A stretch of DNA of 64,000 nt from an uncultured bacterium (GCA_947493945.1 CANLSR010000009.1:1-64000); one strand, 5' to 3'; shown: positions 8,478-20,372, counted from the stretch's first letter. Notes: generated by a model not told the origin, from the letters alone. Program-made: numbers and translations.

Positions 8478-8556
8478 GGTACGGGGTGCAGGGTACGGGG
8501 TACGGTCGCGGGGTGGACCGCGACTGTTCGTACCTCGCACCTGGTACCGTGTACCC
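8478..8556. repeat. Head-to-head heptamer arrays forming a long imperfect hairpin
   Basis: Left arm (8478-8505) is built of GGTACGG/GGTGCAG-type heptads. A central palindrome TCGCGG-GGTGGA-CCGCGA lies at 8506-8523. The right arm (about 8528-8556) carries the complementary CGTACCT, CGCACCT and GGTACC heptads. The element fills most of the spacer between the adaptor stop (8557) and the pump start (8423), so the operon transcript could fold into a long stem there. The G-rich arm has several GGGG/GGG runs. Confidence 0.8.
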
Positions 8557-9699
8557 TCATTCCGATACCTGATATTCCCGACCACGATCCGGCGCGCCCT
8601 CGGGGCGGACGCGCGTCGGGTCGAAGGCGCCGCCGGCGCGGACGGCCTGGCCGGGGCGGACCTCGTCCAGCCCAGACGTGAGCACCACGTCGCCGGCCGA
8701 GAGCCCGCGCGTGATCTGGATCCGGTCGGCCGTGCGGACGCCCGTCTCGACGGCGCGCGGCACGGCGGTCCCGTCCTGGAGCACGAACACCGTCGTGCTG
8801 TCGGCGCCGGTGATGAGCGACGCCGTCGGGATCAGGAGCGCGCCCTCGACCTCGTCCAGCACCAGCTCGACCTCGGCGAAGGCGCCGGGCTGGAGCGCGC
8901 CGCCGGGGTTGCGGGCACGCGCGCGGACCGTGAACGCCCGCGTCGCCGGGTCGACGGCCGGCTCGGTCGCGTAGATCGTCGCCACGAACGGGTCGGGCTG
9001 GCCGGGCACGCGGAACTGGACGGGCTCGCCGGTGCGGATCTGGCCGAGGTAGCGCTCCGGCACGGTGAACTCCAGCCGGAGCTGGCTCGTCACGCGCAGC
9101 GTCGCGACGCGGTCGCCGGGCGAGAGGTAGGCGCCCTCCGAGACCTCGCGGAGCCCGATCTGGCCCGAGAACGGCGCCAGGATCTGGCGGCGGCGGACTT
9201 CGGCGGCCAGCTGGGCCAGCTCGGCGTCAAGCACCCGGGACTCGCTCTCGGCCTGGTCGAGCGCCTGGCGGCTCAGCCCGCCGATCTCGAACAGCTCGCG
9301 GCGGCGCTGGGCCTGGACGCGGGCCAAGTCGCGGCGCGTCCGTGCGCCCTCGATCTGGGCCTGCAAGACCTGGGTGTCCAGCGTCACCAGCGTCTGGCCC
9401 TCGCGCACCGCGCTGCCCTCGGAAAAGCGGAGGCCGGTCACGCGGCCCGCCACCTCGGCGCGCAGGTCGACGGCCTCCCAGGGCAGGAGCGTGCCGGTCG
9501 TGGTCACCTTGTCCTCCAAGAGCTCTTGGGACACCGGCGCGACGGTCACCGCCAGCGTGTCGCCGCCGGGCCCGCCGCCGCCCGGCCCGGCCTCGGCCTG
9601 CGCGTCCTCTCCGTCGCCGGTCAGGCGCGGCACGAGGAGCAGCGCCGCCGCGACGAGCGCGACGCCGATCCAGAGGGCGATTTTCTGCGGACGCGTCAG
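8557..9699 (-). CDS. RND efflux periplasmic adaptor (membrane fusion protein)
   Basis: About 380 aa from a possible CTG at 9699, or 358 aa from the GTG at 9633. The core is a standard HlyD/AcrA-type adaptor: lipoyl half PWEAVDLRAEVAGRVTGLRFSEGSAVREGQTL, coiled-coil hairpin rich in Arg/Gln/Glu, second lipoyl half FSGQIGLREVSEGAYLSPGD, then beta-barrel and membrane-proximal domains. It links the pump to the TolC channel. An N-terminal membrane anchor (IALWIGVALVAAALLLV) is encoded in frame upstream of the GTG, but no ATG/GTG/TTG precedes it before the upstream TAG. A non-canonical start is therefore likely. Confidence 0.88.
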   Translation of the reverse strand: MTRPQKIALWIGVALVAAALLLVPRLTGDGEDAQAEAGPGGGGPGGDTLAVTVAPVSQELLEDKVTTTGTLLPWEAVDLRAEVAGRVTGLRFSEGSAVREGQTLVTLDTQVLQAQIEGARTRRDLARVQAQRRRELFEIGGLSRQALDQAESESRVLDAELAQLAAEVRRRQILAPFSGQIGLREVSEGAYLSPGDRVATLRVTSQLRLEFTVPERYLGQIRTGEPVQFRVPGQPDPFVATIYATEPAVDPATRAFTVRARARNPGGALQPGAFAEVELVLDEVEGALLIPTASLITGADSTTVFVLQDGTAVPRAVETGVRTADRIQITRGLSAGDVVLTSGLDEVRPGQAVRAGGAFDPTRVRPEGAPDRGREYQVSE

Positions 9700-9983
9700 A
9701 GCGATCGGGAGGGCGTGAGCGGCGGTGTACCGTGGCCGGCGCGCGCTGTTCGCGTCGGAGCCGAGGAAGCCGTGCTAAAAGTCACTGCTCCGGTGCGCTT
9801 CCGCCCGGCTGGCGGTCGTCGTCGGAGAGTCGGTCGCGCGGCGGCTCGGTGCCAGGAAGCCCGGAGGTGGCGGTTCGTGAAGGCCGGGCGCCCGGGCGGT
9901 GACGGGCCGGCGCCGGGCGCGTGAGGCTCTCGCCAAACTGACGCGGCCTCTGAACGGCCGGCGGGGTCGGCCGTTGCTGCACC

Positions 9984-10949
9984 GTGCCCGTCTCCGCCCC
10001 CCCGCTCGCCCCTCCCCCCGCCGCGCTGGCGGACACCGCCGGGCCATCGGACGCGCCCTCGGCACCGACGGGGCCGCCCGCCGGCGACAACCGCCAGCGC
10101 AACGGGGTGCTCTGGATGCTGGCCGCGGCGTTGGGCTTCAGCATCATGAGCCTGCTCGTCAAGGTGGCCTCGGCGGCGTTCCCGACGATGGAGCTGGTGT
10201 TCGCGCGGTCCACCTTTATGGCCGCCGTCACGTTCGGCACGCTCCGCCTGCAGGGCGCCTCGCCGCTGGGCGTGGACCGCAAGACGCTCGTCGCACGCGG
10301 CGCCGTCGGCGCGACGGCGCTGAGCCTGTTCTACTTCGGCATCGGCCGGCTGCCGCTCGGCGACGCCGTCACCATCCAGTACACGGCGCCCGTGTGGACG
10401 GCGATCACGGCGGCCGTCCTGTTGGGCGAGCGGATCCGCCCGGTCGTGGCCCTGAGCGCGCTGGCGTCGCTGGCCGGCGTGGCGCTGGTGGCCCAGCCGA
10501 GCGTGCTGTTCGGGGCCAGCGCGGCGCTCGACGGCTGGGGCGTGGCGGCGGTCTCGGTGGCGGCGGTGCTCTCGGGCCTGGCGTACACGTTCGTCCGCAA
10601 GCTGCGCCAGACCGACCGGCCGATGACCATCATCTTCTACCTGTCGTGGATCGGCATGGTGGGCGCGCTGCCGTTCGCCCTGGCCGGCGGCTGGGTGTGG
10701 CCGACGGGCAGTCAGTGGCTGCTGCTGTTGGGCATCGGGCTGGCGACGCACGTCGGCCAGGTGGGGCTCACCAAGGGGATGCAGAGCCTGGAGGCCGGGA
10801 CGGCGTCGTCCATCGGCTACGTCCAGGTGGTGCTGGCGTTCGTGTGGGGCGCCGTGTTCCTGGGCGACTCGTTCGACGGGACGAGCCTCGCCGGCGCCGC
10901 CCTCGTGGTGTCGAGCGTGCTGCTGGTCGTGCGCGGCCGCACGCGCTAG
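9984..10949 (+). CDS. EamA/DMT-superfamily transporter
   Basis: 321 aa with ten hydrophobic helices in two EamA repeats (GVLWMLAAALGFSIMSLLVK and GVAAVSVAAVLSGLAYTFVRK begin each half). It belongs to the drug/metabolite transporter superfamily, close to RhaT/YdcZ-like exporters of metabolites or drugs; the substrate cannot be predicted. A 35-residue Pro/Ala-rich cytoplasmic lead precedes helix 1, so the true start could be later than the GTG at 9984. It is divergent from the efflux operon and ends 13 nt before the convergent lspA. Confidence 0.85.
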   Translation: MPVSAPPLAPPPAALADTAGPSDAPSAPTGPPAGDNRQRNGVLWMLAAALGFSIMSLLVKVASAAFPTMELVFARSTFMAAVTFGTLRLQGASPLGVDRKTLVARGAVGATALSLFYFGIGRLPLGDAVTIQYTAPVWTAITAAVLLGERIRPVVALSALASLAGVALVAQPSVLFGASAALDGWGVAAVSVAAVLSGLAYTFVRKLRQTDRPMTIIFYLSWIGMVGALPFALAGGWVWPTGSQWLLLLGIGLATHVGQVGLTKGMQSLEAGTASSIGYVQVVLAFVWGAVFLGDSFDGTSLAGAALVVSSVLLVVRGRTR

Positions 10950-10962
10950 CGGCGCGCGGGGC

Positions 10963-11562
10963 CTAGGCGTCCAGCGTGGGCGCTTCGCCAGCCGGCACGG
11001 CCGGCTGCTGCGCCGCGACCTCACGGGCGTGCGCGACCTCGTGGAACCGGCCCTGGGTGACCAGGATCAGCACCACGCCCGCGATGATGGCCACGTCGGC
11101 GATGTTGCCGATGGGGAACAGCGCGACGCTCTTCCCGAACACGGCGCCCTGCCACACGTCGAGGTGCAGGAAGTCCACGACGCAGCCGTAGAACAGGCGC
11201 GACGAGCCGGGCGGCGACGGGTAGCACTCGCCAAAGGCCATCCCGTAGAACACGCGGTCGATCACGTTGCCCATCGCCCCGCCCAGCACCAGCGCCAGCG
11301 CCAGGCGGTAGCCGAACGGCGCCCACGGGACGCGCCGCAGGTAGGCCAGGATCAGCACCGTCGCCGCGATCGAGAACAGCGTCAGGAACAGCTTGCTGCC
11401 CACGGTGAGCCCGAACGCCATGCCGGGGTTCTCGGTGAACGTGAACCGGAAGATCCGCCCCACGACCGGGATCGAATCGCCCAGCGCCATCTGGGACTTG
11501 ACGACCAGCTTGGTGACCTGGTCGACGACGACGAGGAAGAACGTGACCCAGAGGACGCGCAT
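10963..11562 (-). CDS. lspA: Lipoprotein signal peptidase (signal peptidase II)
   Basis: 199 aa inner-membrane aspartyl protease that removes signal peptides from diacylglyceryl-prolipoproteins, matching the many lipobox proteins in this window. Four helices are visible. The catalytic aspartates are Asp102 in GNVIDR and Asp156 in NIADVAI. The conserved N-terminal DQVTK (Asp14) and FTENPGMAF motifs are present. The ATG at 11562 places the first helix at the N-terminus. A short polar tail ends the protein. It lies downstream of ileS on the same strand, an order common in many bacteria. Confidence 0.95.
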   Translation of the reverse strand: MRVLWVTFFLVVVDQVTKLVVKSQMALGDSIPVVGRIFRFTFTENPGMAFGLTVGSKLFLTLFSIAATVLILAYLRRVPWAPFGYRLALALVLGGAMGNVIDRVFYGMAFGECYPSPPGSSRLFYGCVVDFLHLDVWQGAVFGKSVALFPIGNIADVAIIAGVVLILVTQGRFHEVAHAREVAAQQPAVPAGEAPTLDA

Positions 11563-11588
11563 GTTGGAGGGGTTCAGGGTTGGCCGCG

Positions 11589-11669
11589 CCTTCGCCGGCG
11601 CGGTCGGAGTCCGGGGGTCGCGAGGCGAAGGAACCGAACTCGCAGGCGGCGGACCCGGGGCCCAGGATT
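11589..11669. repeat. Dispersed repeat related to the ileS insertion
   Basis: The spacer between lspA and ileS contains AAGGAACCGAACTCGCAGG followed by CGGCGGACCCGGGGCCC. This closely resembles, base for base in the same orientation relative to the genes, the segment encoding the insertion inside ileS (complement of roughly 12660-12700). Two copies about 1 kb apart suggest one dispersed element. Confidence 0.5.
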
Positions 11670-15038
<3,369 letters not shown>

Positions 15039-15060
15039 GGCGGGCAGGCTCGGGAGCGCG

Positions 15061-15067
15061 GAAGCTA
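15061..15067 (-). promoter_or_regulatory. TAGCTTC promoter box upstream of ileS
   Basis: TAGCTTC on the minus strand ends 22 nt before the ileS ATG. It matches the TA[GC]CTT[GC] box recurring at this distance before other starts here. Confidence 0.5.
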
Positions 15068-15118
15068 GCCGGAGCCGCCGCGCCGGGCCGTGAAGCGCGG
15101 CGCGATTCGATGCCGCGC

Positions 15119-15128
15119 CCCGCTGGCG
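15119..15128. repeat. CCGCTGGCGG element near purine nucleoside phosphorylase 3' end
   Basis: A copy of the 10-mer lies between the PNP stop (15150, minus strand) and the ileS start. Read on the minus strand it is about 20 nt downstream of the PNP stop as CCGCCAGCGG. Confidence 0.6.
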
Positions 15129-15149
15129 GGCGGCGTCGGCGTGCGCAGG

Positions 15150-15986
15150 CTAGGCCAGCGACTCCACCACGTCGCCCATCAGCGCCGCCAGCGTGGGCTC
15201 GGCCTGGCCGGCCGCCGCCAGGATCTCGGTGATGTCGACCGGCTCCAGTGCGTCCGGAAAGCACTCGTCGGTAATCACCGACATCGCCAGCACGCGGAGC
15301 CCCTGGTGCCGGGCCACGATCACCTCGGGGACGGTGCTCATGCCCACCACGTCGGCGCCGAACTGGCGGAGGAGCCGGTACTCGGCGCGCGTCTCCAGGT
15401 TGGGGCCGACGACGGCCACGTAGACGCCCTGGCGCAGCGGCACGCCGCGCTCCAGAGCCGCCGCCTCGGCCGCGTCGCGGAGGCCGCGGTCGTAGGGCTC
15501 CGACATGTCGGGAAAGCGCGGCCCCCAGGCGTCCACGTTCGGCCCCGTGAGCGGGTTGGCGCCTTGCAGGTTGATGTGGTCCGTGACCAGCATCAGGTCG
15601 CCGCGGCGGTAGAGCGGGTTCATGCCGCCGGCCGCGTTCGAGATCAGCAGCGTCTCGACGCCCAGCGCCGCCATCACGCGGACCGGGAACGTAACCTGCC
15701 AGGCGCTGTAGCCCTCGTAGAGGTGGAACCGGCCCTGCATCGCCAGCACCTCGACGCCGCGCAGCGTGCCCGCGATCAGGCGCCCGTAGTGGCTCTCGAC
15801 GGTCGAGAGCGGGAAGCCCGGGACCTCGTCGTAGGGCACCGTCTCGCGCGCCTCGATCTGGTCGGCGAGCGCGCCGAGCCCGGTGCCCAGGATGACCCCG
15901 ACGCGGGCCCCGTCGCCGACCCGCTGGCGGAGCGCGTCGGCGGCGGCCTGGACTTGAGAGAGCGCGGTGTCGAGGTCGGGCGTCAT
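15150..15986 (-). CDS. Purine nucleoside phosphorylase (trimeric type)
   Basis: 278 aa cytoplasmic enzyme that phosphorolyses purine nucleosides to base and ribose-1-phosphate. Family motifs are present: phosphate-binding VILGTGLGALAD near residue 31, GRFHLYEGYS, and the purine-binding SNAAGGMNP. Length fits PunA/trimeric PNP (about 270-290 aa). Its product would feed phosphopentomutase (deoB at 24891) for pentose recycling. It sits downstream of the DivIVA-domain gene on the same strand, 93 nt away. Confidence 0.93.
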   Translation of the reverse strand: MTPDLDTALSQVQAAADALRQRVGDGARVGVILGTGLGALADQIEARETVPYDEVPGFPLSTVESHYGRLIAGTLRGVEVLAMQGRFHLYEGYSAWQVTFPVRVMAALGVETLLISNAAGGMNPLYRRGDLMLVTDHINLQGANPLTGPNVDAWGPRFPDMSEPYDRGLRDAAEAAALERGVPLRQGVYVAVVGPNLETRAEYRLLRQFGADVVGMSTVPEVIVARHQGLRVLAMSVITDECFPDALEPVDITEILAAAGQAEPTLAALMGDVVESLA

Positions 15987-16079
15987 GGCGTTTGGGAATG
16001 GGGGAGTGCGGCGGCACCCGAACGGCAGCCTCGTCTCGACGGCGCCGCCCGCCAGCGCGGCGCCGGACGCGGGCGGTGC

Positions 16080-17042
16080 TCAGTCGAGGTCGTCCAGGAT
16101 GCGCTTGATGGCCTCGCGCTCCTCGTCGGAGCCGGCCACGTTCCGGTCCTCGCCGGTGACGAGCGAGCGCAGGTCCCACCCGCCGGTCACGGCGGGCGGC
16201 GTCGGCTCCTCGGCGGACGAGATCGGTGGGGCGTCGGTGGGCCCGGCCGAGCCGTGCGCGTCTGCCGGAGGCGCCTCGGGCGCAGGTTCGGCCTCGCCTT
16301 CGGCCTCGCCCTCGTGCTCCGGCGCCGCGCTGGCGAGCGGCGCCGCCAGCGGCTCGGAAGCGGCCGGCACCGGCTCCGAAGGCTCGGGCTGCTCGAGCTC
16401 GGACGGCGCGCGAAGAGACGGCTCGGGCTCGGGCGGAGCGGAGAGCGTGGGGGCGGGCTCCGGCCGCGCGTCGTCGTCGTCGGGCGCGTCCTCCATGGTG
16501 GAGATCGGGGCCTCCAGGCGCGGCGTCGCCGGGGGCAGCGTGCCCTGCGGCATCGCGCCGCCCGCCGACTGGAGCTTGATGAACCCGACCGGGTCGTCGC
16601 CCTGGAACTGGGCCAGCACCTCCAGCTCCGAGAACAGGAACCCGCGCAGGCGCGCCGCGATCTCGGCCTGCCGAGCGTTGAGCTTCGACACGTCCTGGCG
16701 CAGCCCGTAGCGCTCGCGCTCGGCGTCGTGGACGATCCTCTCGGCCCGGAGCTCGGCCTCCTGCACGATCAGCCGCGCCTTCTCCTCCGCCGAGGCCTCC
16801 GACCGCCGCGCCGACTCGCGCGCCGACTCCAGCGCCTCCTGGAGCGCCAGCTCCACCTTCTCGTAGTGGACCAGCTTGGACTCGGCCTCGCGCGTCTTCT
16901 CCTCGGCCCGGCGGGCGTCCTCCTGGACCTCTTCCAGGCGGTCGCCGACCTGCTTCAAGAACAGGTCGACCTCGGTGGGGTCGTAGCCCCGGAAGGCCTT
17001 GTCGAACTCTTTGCGGCGGACGTCGAGGGGCGTGATGTTCAT
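16080..17042 (-). CDS. DivIVA-domain protein
   Basis: 320 aa. The N-terminus MNITPLDVRRKEFDKAFRGYDPTEVDLFL is the canonical DivIVA membrane-binding domain (F.. ..RGYD..EVD.FL). A long coiled coil (residues about 30-170) rich in Ala, Glu and Arg follows, then an acidic Pro/Glu/Ala-rich tail that is probably disordered. DivIVA proteins bind curved membrane at poles and septa. A role in cell shape or division is likely but not specific. The ATG overlaps the stop of a tiny membrane/coiled-coil gene (ATGA), so the two are translationally coupled. Confidence 0.88.
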   Translation of the reverse strand: MNITPLDVRRKEFDKAFRGYDPTEVDLFLKQVGDRLEEVQEDARRAEEKTREAESKLVHYEKVELALQEALESARESARRSEASAEEKARLIVQEAELRAERIVHDAERERYGLRQDVSKLNARQAEIAARLRGFLFSELEVLAQFQGDDPVGFIKLQSAGGAMPQGTLPPATPRLEAPISTMEDAPDDDDARPEPAPTLSAPPEPEPSLRAPSELEQPEPSEPVPAASEPLAAPLASAAPEHEGEAEGEAEPAPEAPPADAHGSAGPTDAPPISSAEEPTPPAVTGGWDLRSLVTGEDRNVAGSDEEREAIKRILDDLD

Positions 17043-17302
17043 GGCCGTTCGGGGAGGGCGGTCATGCGCCGAGCGCGGCGCGGCGGGCGGCGCTCGGCGG
17101 CGTCCGGTCGAGGCTCTGCGTCCCCGGCCGGCGGCGCGAGGGCGGCGCGGCCTGCGAGGGCCGCCTGGTCGGCGCGGCGCTCGGCGGCCACCAGGCGCAG
17201 GCTCGCCTGCTCGGCCTGATCGCGCAGGCGACCGAGCCGGACGAGCAGCGCGGCTAGCGCTGCGGCCAGGGCCGCGACCGCGATCAGGAGGAGGACGAGC
17301 AT
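17039..17302 (-). CDS. Small membrane-anchored coiled-coil protein
   Basis: 87 aa. One N-terminal transmembrane helix (MLVLLLIAVAALAAALAALLVRLG) is followed by a charged helical segment with Arg/Glu/Gln heptads and a Pro/Arg-rich tail. No family recognised. Its stop overlaps the DivIVA-domain start by 4 nt, and it lies 44 nt after yggS, so yggS, this gene and the DivIVA-domain gene probably form one operon. A scaffold or partner role for the DivIVA protein at the membrane is inference from coupling only. Confidence 0.65.
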   Translation of the reverse strand: MLVLLLIAVAALAAALAALLVRLGRLRDQAEQASLRLVAAERRADQAALAGRAALAPPAGDAEPRPDAAERRPPRRARRMTALPERP

Positions 17303-17346
17303 GGGGCGTAAAGTACGGAACGCCGGCGCCCGTTCCGCGGCGCGGG

Positions 17347-18063
17347 CTAGCGCGGGCCGAACAGCGCCGTCCCCACGCGGACGTGCGTGGCGCCTTCCTC
17401 GACGGCTACCGGGAAGTCGCCGCTCATGCCCATCGACAGCACCGACAGGCCCGCGTTCGCGTCGAAGAGCGCGCGGAGCCGGCGGAACGCGGGGCGGACG
17501 ACGCGCTCCAGCTCGGCGTCGCTCTCGGCGATGGCGGCCATGCCCATCAGGCCGACCGCCCGGACGTGGGGCAGGCTGGCGGCGTGCGCCAACAGAGCGG
17601 CCGTGGCCTCCGGCGCGACGCCGTGCTTGGCGTCCTCGCCCGAGACGTTGACCTGGACGAGCACGTCGAGCACGCGCCCGGCGTCGGCCGCCTTCTTGTC
17701 GAGCGCGTCCGCCAGCCGGACGCTGTCGAGGGCGTGGAACAGGTCGGCGCGGGCCGCGGCGTCCCGGGCCTTGTTGCGCTGGAGCGACCCGATCAGGTGC
17801 CACCGGACGTCGCCGCCCTGGCCCTCGCCTGGGACCGCGTCCGACTTCTCGACCAGTTCGGAGACGCGGTTTTCGCCCAGGTCGCGCAGCCCGGCCGCCA
17901 GCGCGGCGCGGACGGTCTCGATGGGCCGCGTCTTGGTCACGGCCACCAGGGTCACGTCTCCGGGGTCGCGCCCGGCGCGGACGGCGGCCTCCGCGATCTC
18001 GTCGCGGACGCGGGCGGCGCGGTCGGTGATCTCGGCGGTGAGCGTCGGCAAGTCGTCGGTCAT
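17347..18063 (-). CDS. yggS: YggS/PROSC family pyridoxal-phosphate homeostasis protein
   Basis: 238 aa. The PLP-binding lysine is Lys44 in LVAVTKTRP. Conserved ENRVSEL, WHLIGSLQRNKAR, VQVNVSGEDAKHG and the C-terminal GMSGDFPVAVEEGATHVRVGTALFG phosphate-binding segment are all present. It belongs to the alanine-racemase-like TIM-barrel family that buffers cellular PLP. The start ATG at 18063 gives the usual N-terminus and length (about 230 aa). In many bacteria yggS lies next to cell-division genes; here it leads a cluster ending in a DivIVA-domain gene. Confidence 0.93.
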   Translation of the reverse strand: MTDDLPTLTAEITDRAARVRDEIAEAAVRAGRDPGDVTLVAVTKTRPIETVRAALAAGLRDLGENRVSELVEKSDAVPGEGQGGDVRWHLIGSLQRNKARDAAARADLFHALDSVRLADALDKKAADAGRVLDVLVQVNVSGEDAKHGVAPEATAALLAHAASLPHVRAVGLMGMAAIAESDAELERVVRPAFRRLRALFDANAGLSVLSMGMSGDFPVAVEEGATHVRVGTALFGPR

Positions 18064-18256
18064 GGTGTGCGTACCCCGGCGCGGACGGGCGGGATCCGGC
18101 GCCTCGGTCGGTGCGGGGCCCGGCCTCTGAGTTTCCGTCTCGTCAACGTACGGTTCCCTTTCTACCCACTGAAAGCGCCCCTGGGCCCCACGGAGGCCGC
18201 ACGTCTCCACGTGGCCGGGTCCTTGCTGTCCTTCGGGTACACCTCCAGTCCCGGCC
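18064..18256. other. Intergenic region between yggS and a possible small ORF
   Basis: 193 nt of divergent spacer, somewhat less GC-rich than the neighbouring genes. It contains short dyads (for example CACGTCTCCACGTGG) but no recognised promoter, RNA or repeat array. It may carry the start signals for yggS. Confidence 0.4.
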
Positions 18257-18427
18257 ATGCCCACGCCCCCCTCCGCCCTCGACCGCGCCCGCGCCGACTG
18301 GCTCGCCGGCGACGCCAGCGCCTGGCTGCGCTACCGCTCCTGCCTCCGCCAGCTCGACGCCTCCCCGGCCCGCGCGGACCGCCCCCGCCTGGAGCGCCGC
18401 CCCGTCCGCCCCCGCGCTCGGGCGTGA
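18257..18427 (+). CDS. Possible small protein, unknown
   Basis: 56 aa from an ATG, beginning MPTPPSALDRARADWLAG and ending in an Arg/Pro-rich tail. The first 35 residues have a plausible helical composition with Trp and Tyr, unlike typical out-of-frame translation of this genome. No homolog recognised. It is isolated between the start of yggS and the end of the FG-GAP gene. Low confidence that it is expressed. Confidence 0.3.
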   Translation: MPTPPSALDRARADWLAGDASAWLRYRSCLRQLDASPARADRPRLERRPVRPRARA

Positions 18428-18473
18428 TCCCCTCCGACGTCGCGCCCCGCTGGCGGCAGAGCCGGGCGGCGCG

Positions 18474-20372
18474 TTACGGACGCGGGGCCGAGCCGGTCGC
18501 CGTCCAGTAGAGGACCCCGCCGGCCGAGGTGCCGGCGACGATCTCGGGCCGCCCGTCGCCGTCGAGGTCGCCGAGCGCGGGCGCCGTCCGCCGGCGGCCG
18601 GCCGGGATCGGCGCCTGGGCCTGGAACCGGGGCGCCGTCGGGGTGCCCACGTTGCGGAGCACCGCCAGCTCGCCCCGGGCCGTGCCGACGACCAGGTCGA
18701 GGTCGCCGTCGCCGTCCAGGTCGCCCAGCGCCGGCGCGCTGTCTCCGCCCATCGACTCCGGCAGCCCGATCTGGGCGGCGTAGGCGGTGTCGGCCGCGCT
18801 CGGCGTCCCGTTGCTCTCGGTCTCGAACCGGGCCTCCGCCGCCGTGCCGACGTTGCGGTAGAGGCGCAGCCGGCCGCTGGAAGCGCCGCCGATCAGGTCC
18901 AGGTCGCCGTCGCCGTCGAGGTCGCCCAAGGTGGCGCGGGCGTACTGGCCGGTGTCGATGCCGCCCCACCGGTCGTCCTCGCGCGCGTAGACCGGGGCAC
19001 CCGCGGAGCCGGTGTTGCGCAGGAACGCGAACCGCCCGTTGAAGCCGCCCACCAGCAGGTCGAGGTCGCCGTCGCCGTCGAGGTCGCCGAACGCGGGCGC
19101 GTAGGCGCCGTAGTCGTAGGCGAGCGCCAGCCAGTCGGCGTCCGCCAGGCGCAGCGCGGGCGCCGTCGCCGTGCCCACGTTCTCGTAGCGCACCAGGGTC
19201 GCGCGGCTCGGGTCGTCGGGGTCGGACTCGTTGGCCAGCACCACGTCGAGGTCGCCGTCGCCGTCGAGGTCCGCCAAGGCCACCGTCGAGCGCGTGCCGA
19301 CGTCGAGGGCCGGGATCAGGCGGTCGGTCTGGACGCGGAGGTCGGGCGCCGTCGGCGTGCCCGCGTTCTCGAAGCCGACCAGGTTGGAGACGGCGGTCTG
19401 GGCCTGGAAGCACAGCCCGCGCTGGACGCCCACCACCAGGTCCGCGTCGCCGTCGCCGTCGGTGTCGCCGAACGCCGGCGCGTTGTACCCGCCGGAGGTC
19501 ACGGGCTGGCCGATGGGGAACCGCTCGGAGGCCAGCTCCAGCCGGGGGCCGGCGGCGGTGCCGCGGTTGGCGAAGTAGAACAGGCTAGGCGCGAAGAAGT
19601 CGCCCCAGAACAGGTCGGGCGCGCCTTTGCCGTCGAGGTCCGCGATGGCGATCGCGTTGGCGCCGTGGCGCGAGGGCCGCCCGCCGGACCCGCCGGGCAG
19701 CGCGTCGCCGGCCCGTTGGCACTGGGGGTTCTCCTCGTAGATCTGGATGTTCTGGTAGGTGTCGGTGACGAAGGCGAAGACCGGCCGGCCGTCGGCGTCG
19801 AGGCCGTCGTGGCGGTAGTAGGTGATGGTCCCGATGTCGGCCTTGCCCGAGAACAGGTCGAGGTCGCCGTCGCCGTCGAGGTCCGCCAGCGCCGGGATCG
19901 ACGAGTCCTCGACGTTGACCGTCTCGCCGGCCGCGTCGCGCAGCACCTCGGCGCCGACGGCGTAGGCGGGCGCCTGGGCCGTGCCCACGTTGCGCCAGAA
20001 CCGGACGCGGCCGGGCTCGCCGCGCGCCAGCAGGTCGAGGTCGCCGTCGCCGTCGAGGTCGCCGAAGGTGGCCCAGTTGCCGGGCTCGATGTCGCCCACG
20101 CGGTCGGTCTGCCAGACCCACGCCCCGCCCTCGCGCTCGAACAGCTGGAGCCCGGCTCCCCCGACGTTCACCACCAGGTCGGCGTCGCCGTCGGCGTCGA
20201 GGTCCACGAGCGACGGGCGCGGCTCGAAGAACCCGCCCACGAACGGCGCCGCGAGCGCCTGGCCGTCGGCCTCGACGGGGAACGGCGCCGCCACGCGCTC
20301 GAAGGTCTGGCCCGACGCGCTGGCGGCGAGCGCCAGCGGGGCGAGGGCGAGCAGGAGGAGCGAGGTACGCAT
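18474..20372 (-). CDS. Secreted FG-GAP/VCBS repeat protein
   Basis: 632 aa. A signal peptide (MRTSLLLLALAPLALAASASG) precedes about ten repeats of the D-L-D-G-D-G-D-L-D-L calcium-loop type (for example ALGDLDGDGDLDLVVG), each about 55-60 residues apart and with the intervening Y..N.G.A..P pattern. This is the FG-GAP-like/VCBS beta-propeller found on extracellular proteins. No C-terminal sorting domain is visible; the protein ends shortly after the last repeat. The DNA of the loops is so conserved that it forms a degenerate direct repeat. The ATG at 20372 was chosen for the signal peptide. Confidence 0.88.
   Translation of the reverse strand: MRTSLLLLALAPLALAASASGQTFERVAAPFPVEADGQALAAPFVGGFFEPRPSLVDLDADGDADLVVNVGGAGLQLFEREGGAWVWQTDRVGDIEPGNWATFGDLDGDGDLDLLARGEPGRVRFWRNVGTAQAPAYAVGAEVLRDAAGETVNVEDSSIPALADLDGDGDLDLFSGKADIGTITYYRHDGLDADGRPVFAFVTDTYQNIQIYEENPQCQRAGDALPGGSGGRPSRHGANAIAIADLDGKGAPDLFWGDFFAPSLFYFANRGTAAGPRLELASERFPIGQPVTSGGYNAPAFGDTDGDGDADLVVGVQRGLCFQAQTAVSNLVGFENAGTPTAPDLRVQTDRLIPALDVGTRSTVALADLDGDGDLDVVLANESDPDDPSRATLVRYENVGTATAPALRLADADWLALAYDYGAYAPAFGDLDGDGDLDLLVGGFNGRFAFLRNTGSAGAPVYAREDDRWGGIDTGQYARATLGDLDGDGDLDLIGGASSGRLRLYRNVGTAAEARFETESNGTPSAADTAYAAQIGLPESMGGDSAPALGDLDGDGDLDLVVGTARGELAVLRNVGTPTAPRFQAQAPIPAGRRRTAPALGDLDGDGRPEIVAGTSAGGVLYWTATGSAPRP

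Noticed and set aside
18500-20300. Regular DNA repeats spaced at about 180 bp as a CRISPR-like array
   Set aside because: The repeats are the codons of DLDGDGDLDL calcium loops in the FG-GAP protein, and the intervening sequence is coding.
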